A DNA stretch of 43,728 nucleotides from CAYSLU01 sp964431965 (GTDB taxonomy: Bacteria; Verrucomicrobiota; Kiritimatiellia; CAIKKV01; CAYSLU01): the NCBI GenBank assembly GCA_964431965.1, contig CAYSLU010000038.1:1-43728 (forward strand), given 5' to 3'. This document shows, piece after piece, positions 43,126 through 43,728 of this stretch. Both the position numbers and the translations under genes were made by a program. How positions within the stretch are numbered: the stretch's first letter is position 1; each line of letters begins with the position of its first letter. The notes beneath the pieces are model-generated. The model worked only from the letters and a program-made list of their open reading frames with translations. It had not been told where the DNA came from and searched no databases.

Positions 43126-43465
43126 TATAGCCATTCATGACGGTGACGGATAGCGTCACGCGGACGGCTCATGGCACGGACTGCGCTACACGACAATGCC
43201 CGTATCCGTTGACCGGATGTGTGTGTTCACGCTGCCGATCCCACATCGAGAAGCGTACGTGCGAAACGACCGATCCAGTCGAACGCGCCGGTCTGGTGGC
43301 GGAAGCGGGACGGATTGGTCGGGCACTCCCGGCCAGCGGCGTCGCGTGTAAGGGATTCCCTACACCCACTTCAGGAATCAACGGATAGCACCGCATGGGG
43401 GCCTCCCGTAACCTTTGCATCAGGCAAGGGCAGGAAGATGCGATCCGTGGAAGGAAGTGAGTGCC

Positions 43466-43728
43466 GTGAGTAACGATTGGACCGTGATGCGAAGAGCCGT
43501 GATTCCGCACGCACAGGGACTGAACCCCCGGGCGGCTGCCCTGCTGGCCGCTACCGCCAACCAGTTCAGCGCTGAGGTCGTCGTGAAGTACGGCGGGTCA
43601 GTCGTGAACGGTAAGAGCCTGCTGGGCCTGATGTCGCTCGGCGCGCCGCACGGTGCCGTCGTGACGATCATCGCGGAAGGTCACGACGCCGGGCAAACGG
43701 TCAGCACCCTTGAGGCGATGCTCCAGTC
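43466..43728 (+). CDS. Second HPr-family protein with Asn at the His15 position (cut by window edge)
   Basis: The first 87 residues of a paralogue of the HPr-like protein at 41360-41653. The His15 position is Asn20 (GLNPRAAALL), Arg22 is kept and Ser51 in VNGKSLLGLMSLG sits at the Ser46 position, as in Crh. A His at residue 15, five residues earlier, is not at the phosphorylation site. The start is GTG at 43466, eight bases after AAGGAAG. The 12 bases GGAAGGAAGTGA before the start are identical in both copies, so the genes look like a duplication that kept its ribosome site. The 3' end is off the window. Confidence 0.82.
   Translation, partial: MSNDWTVMRRAVIPHAQGLNPRAAALLAATANQFSAEVVVKYGGSVVNGKSLLGLMSLGAPHGAVVTIIAEGHDAGQTVSTLEAMLQ

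Noticed and set aside
42279..43196. Open frame of about 305 codons on the minus strand across the right-hand gap
   Set aside because: Composition is rich in Arg, Trp and Cys with no recognisable domain or ribosome site, and it runs across the convincing plus-strand hairpins and terminator.
43137..43388. 83-codon plus-strand frame before the second HPr-like gene
   Set aside because: Low-complexity, Cys/Arg/Thr-rich sequence without a ribosome site, overlapped by an open frame on the other strand.
43508..43510. His15 of the second HPr-like protein as the phospho-acceptor
   Set aside because: The residue lies five positions before the site matching HPr His15, which is Asn20 in GLNPRAA, so the numbering coincidence is misleading.

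Overview
The window is GC-rich bacterial chromosome (roughly two-thirds G+C by eye) from what is most likely a member of the PVC superphylum, probably Kiritimatiellota or Verrucomicrobiota. This is inferred from a short pseudopilin with a Gly-His-x-Leu-Pro end, a secreted M6-type protease with a PKD-like and carpet-like C-terminal architecture, GlnRS together with GltX, a B12-dependent class II ribonucleotide reductase, and secreted carbohydrate-linked proteins of PVC style. No rRNA, tRNA, transposase, phage structural gene or CRISPR array is visible.

Layout. 1-0.98 kb: a PerR-like peroxide sensor followed by katG (cut by the window edge). 1.1-3.8 kb: a large secreted protein of unknown function. 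4.2-9.3 kb: an MsbA-like ABC exporter, a transaldolase and an RhlE-type RNA helicase. 9.6-17.6 kb: carbohydrate genes, namely an FAD oxidoreductase (preceded by a coupled 17-codon leader ORF) plus a GH2 glycosidase, and on the other strand a four-gene run of ArnT-like glycosyltransferase, small membrane protein, phosphomannomutase/phosphoglucomutase and L-rhamnose isomerase. 17.7-21.4 kb: DegT aminotransferase, GT2 glycosyltransferase, VTT/DedA-like membrane protein and Gfo/Idh/MocA dehydrogenase. Together with the divergent ArnT-like gene these could make an amino sugar, load it on a polyprenyl carrier and transfer it to an outer glycolipid.

21.5-30.4 kb: gltX, then a lower-GC accessory islet (HEPN/AbiU2-like protein, Sel1-repeat trypsin-like protease, DUF5677-like protein, a 26-codon ORF), then glnS, pgsA and der. 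glnS carries an internal deletion that shifts the frame. 30.5-37.8 kb: nrdJ behind an AT-rich leader with NrdR-box-like sites, pyrK-pyrD, an anchored protein of unknown function and rdgB. 37.9-43.7 kb: a secreted metalloprotease, a zinc-ribbon microprotein, two HPr paralogues and a type IV pilin-like protein.

The most interesting points are at the right end. Both HPr paralogues have Asn in place of the phospho-acceptor His while keeping the regulatory Ser, which is the arrangement of Bacillus Crh. Between them lies about 1.4 kb with little convincing protein coding, holding a candidate structured RNA of about 200 nt with three C(UUCG)G-capped hairpins, the last a strong intrinsic terminator.
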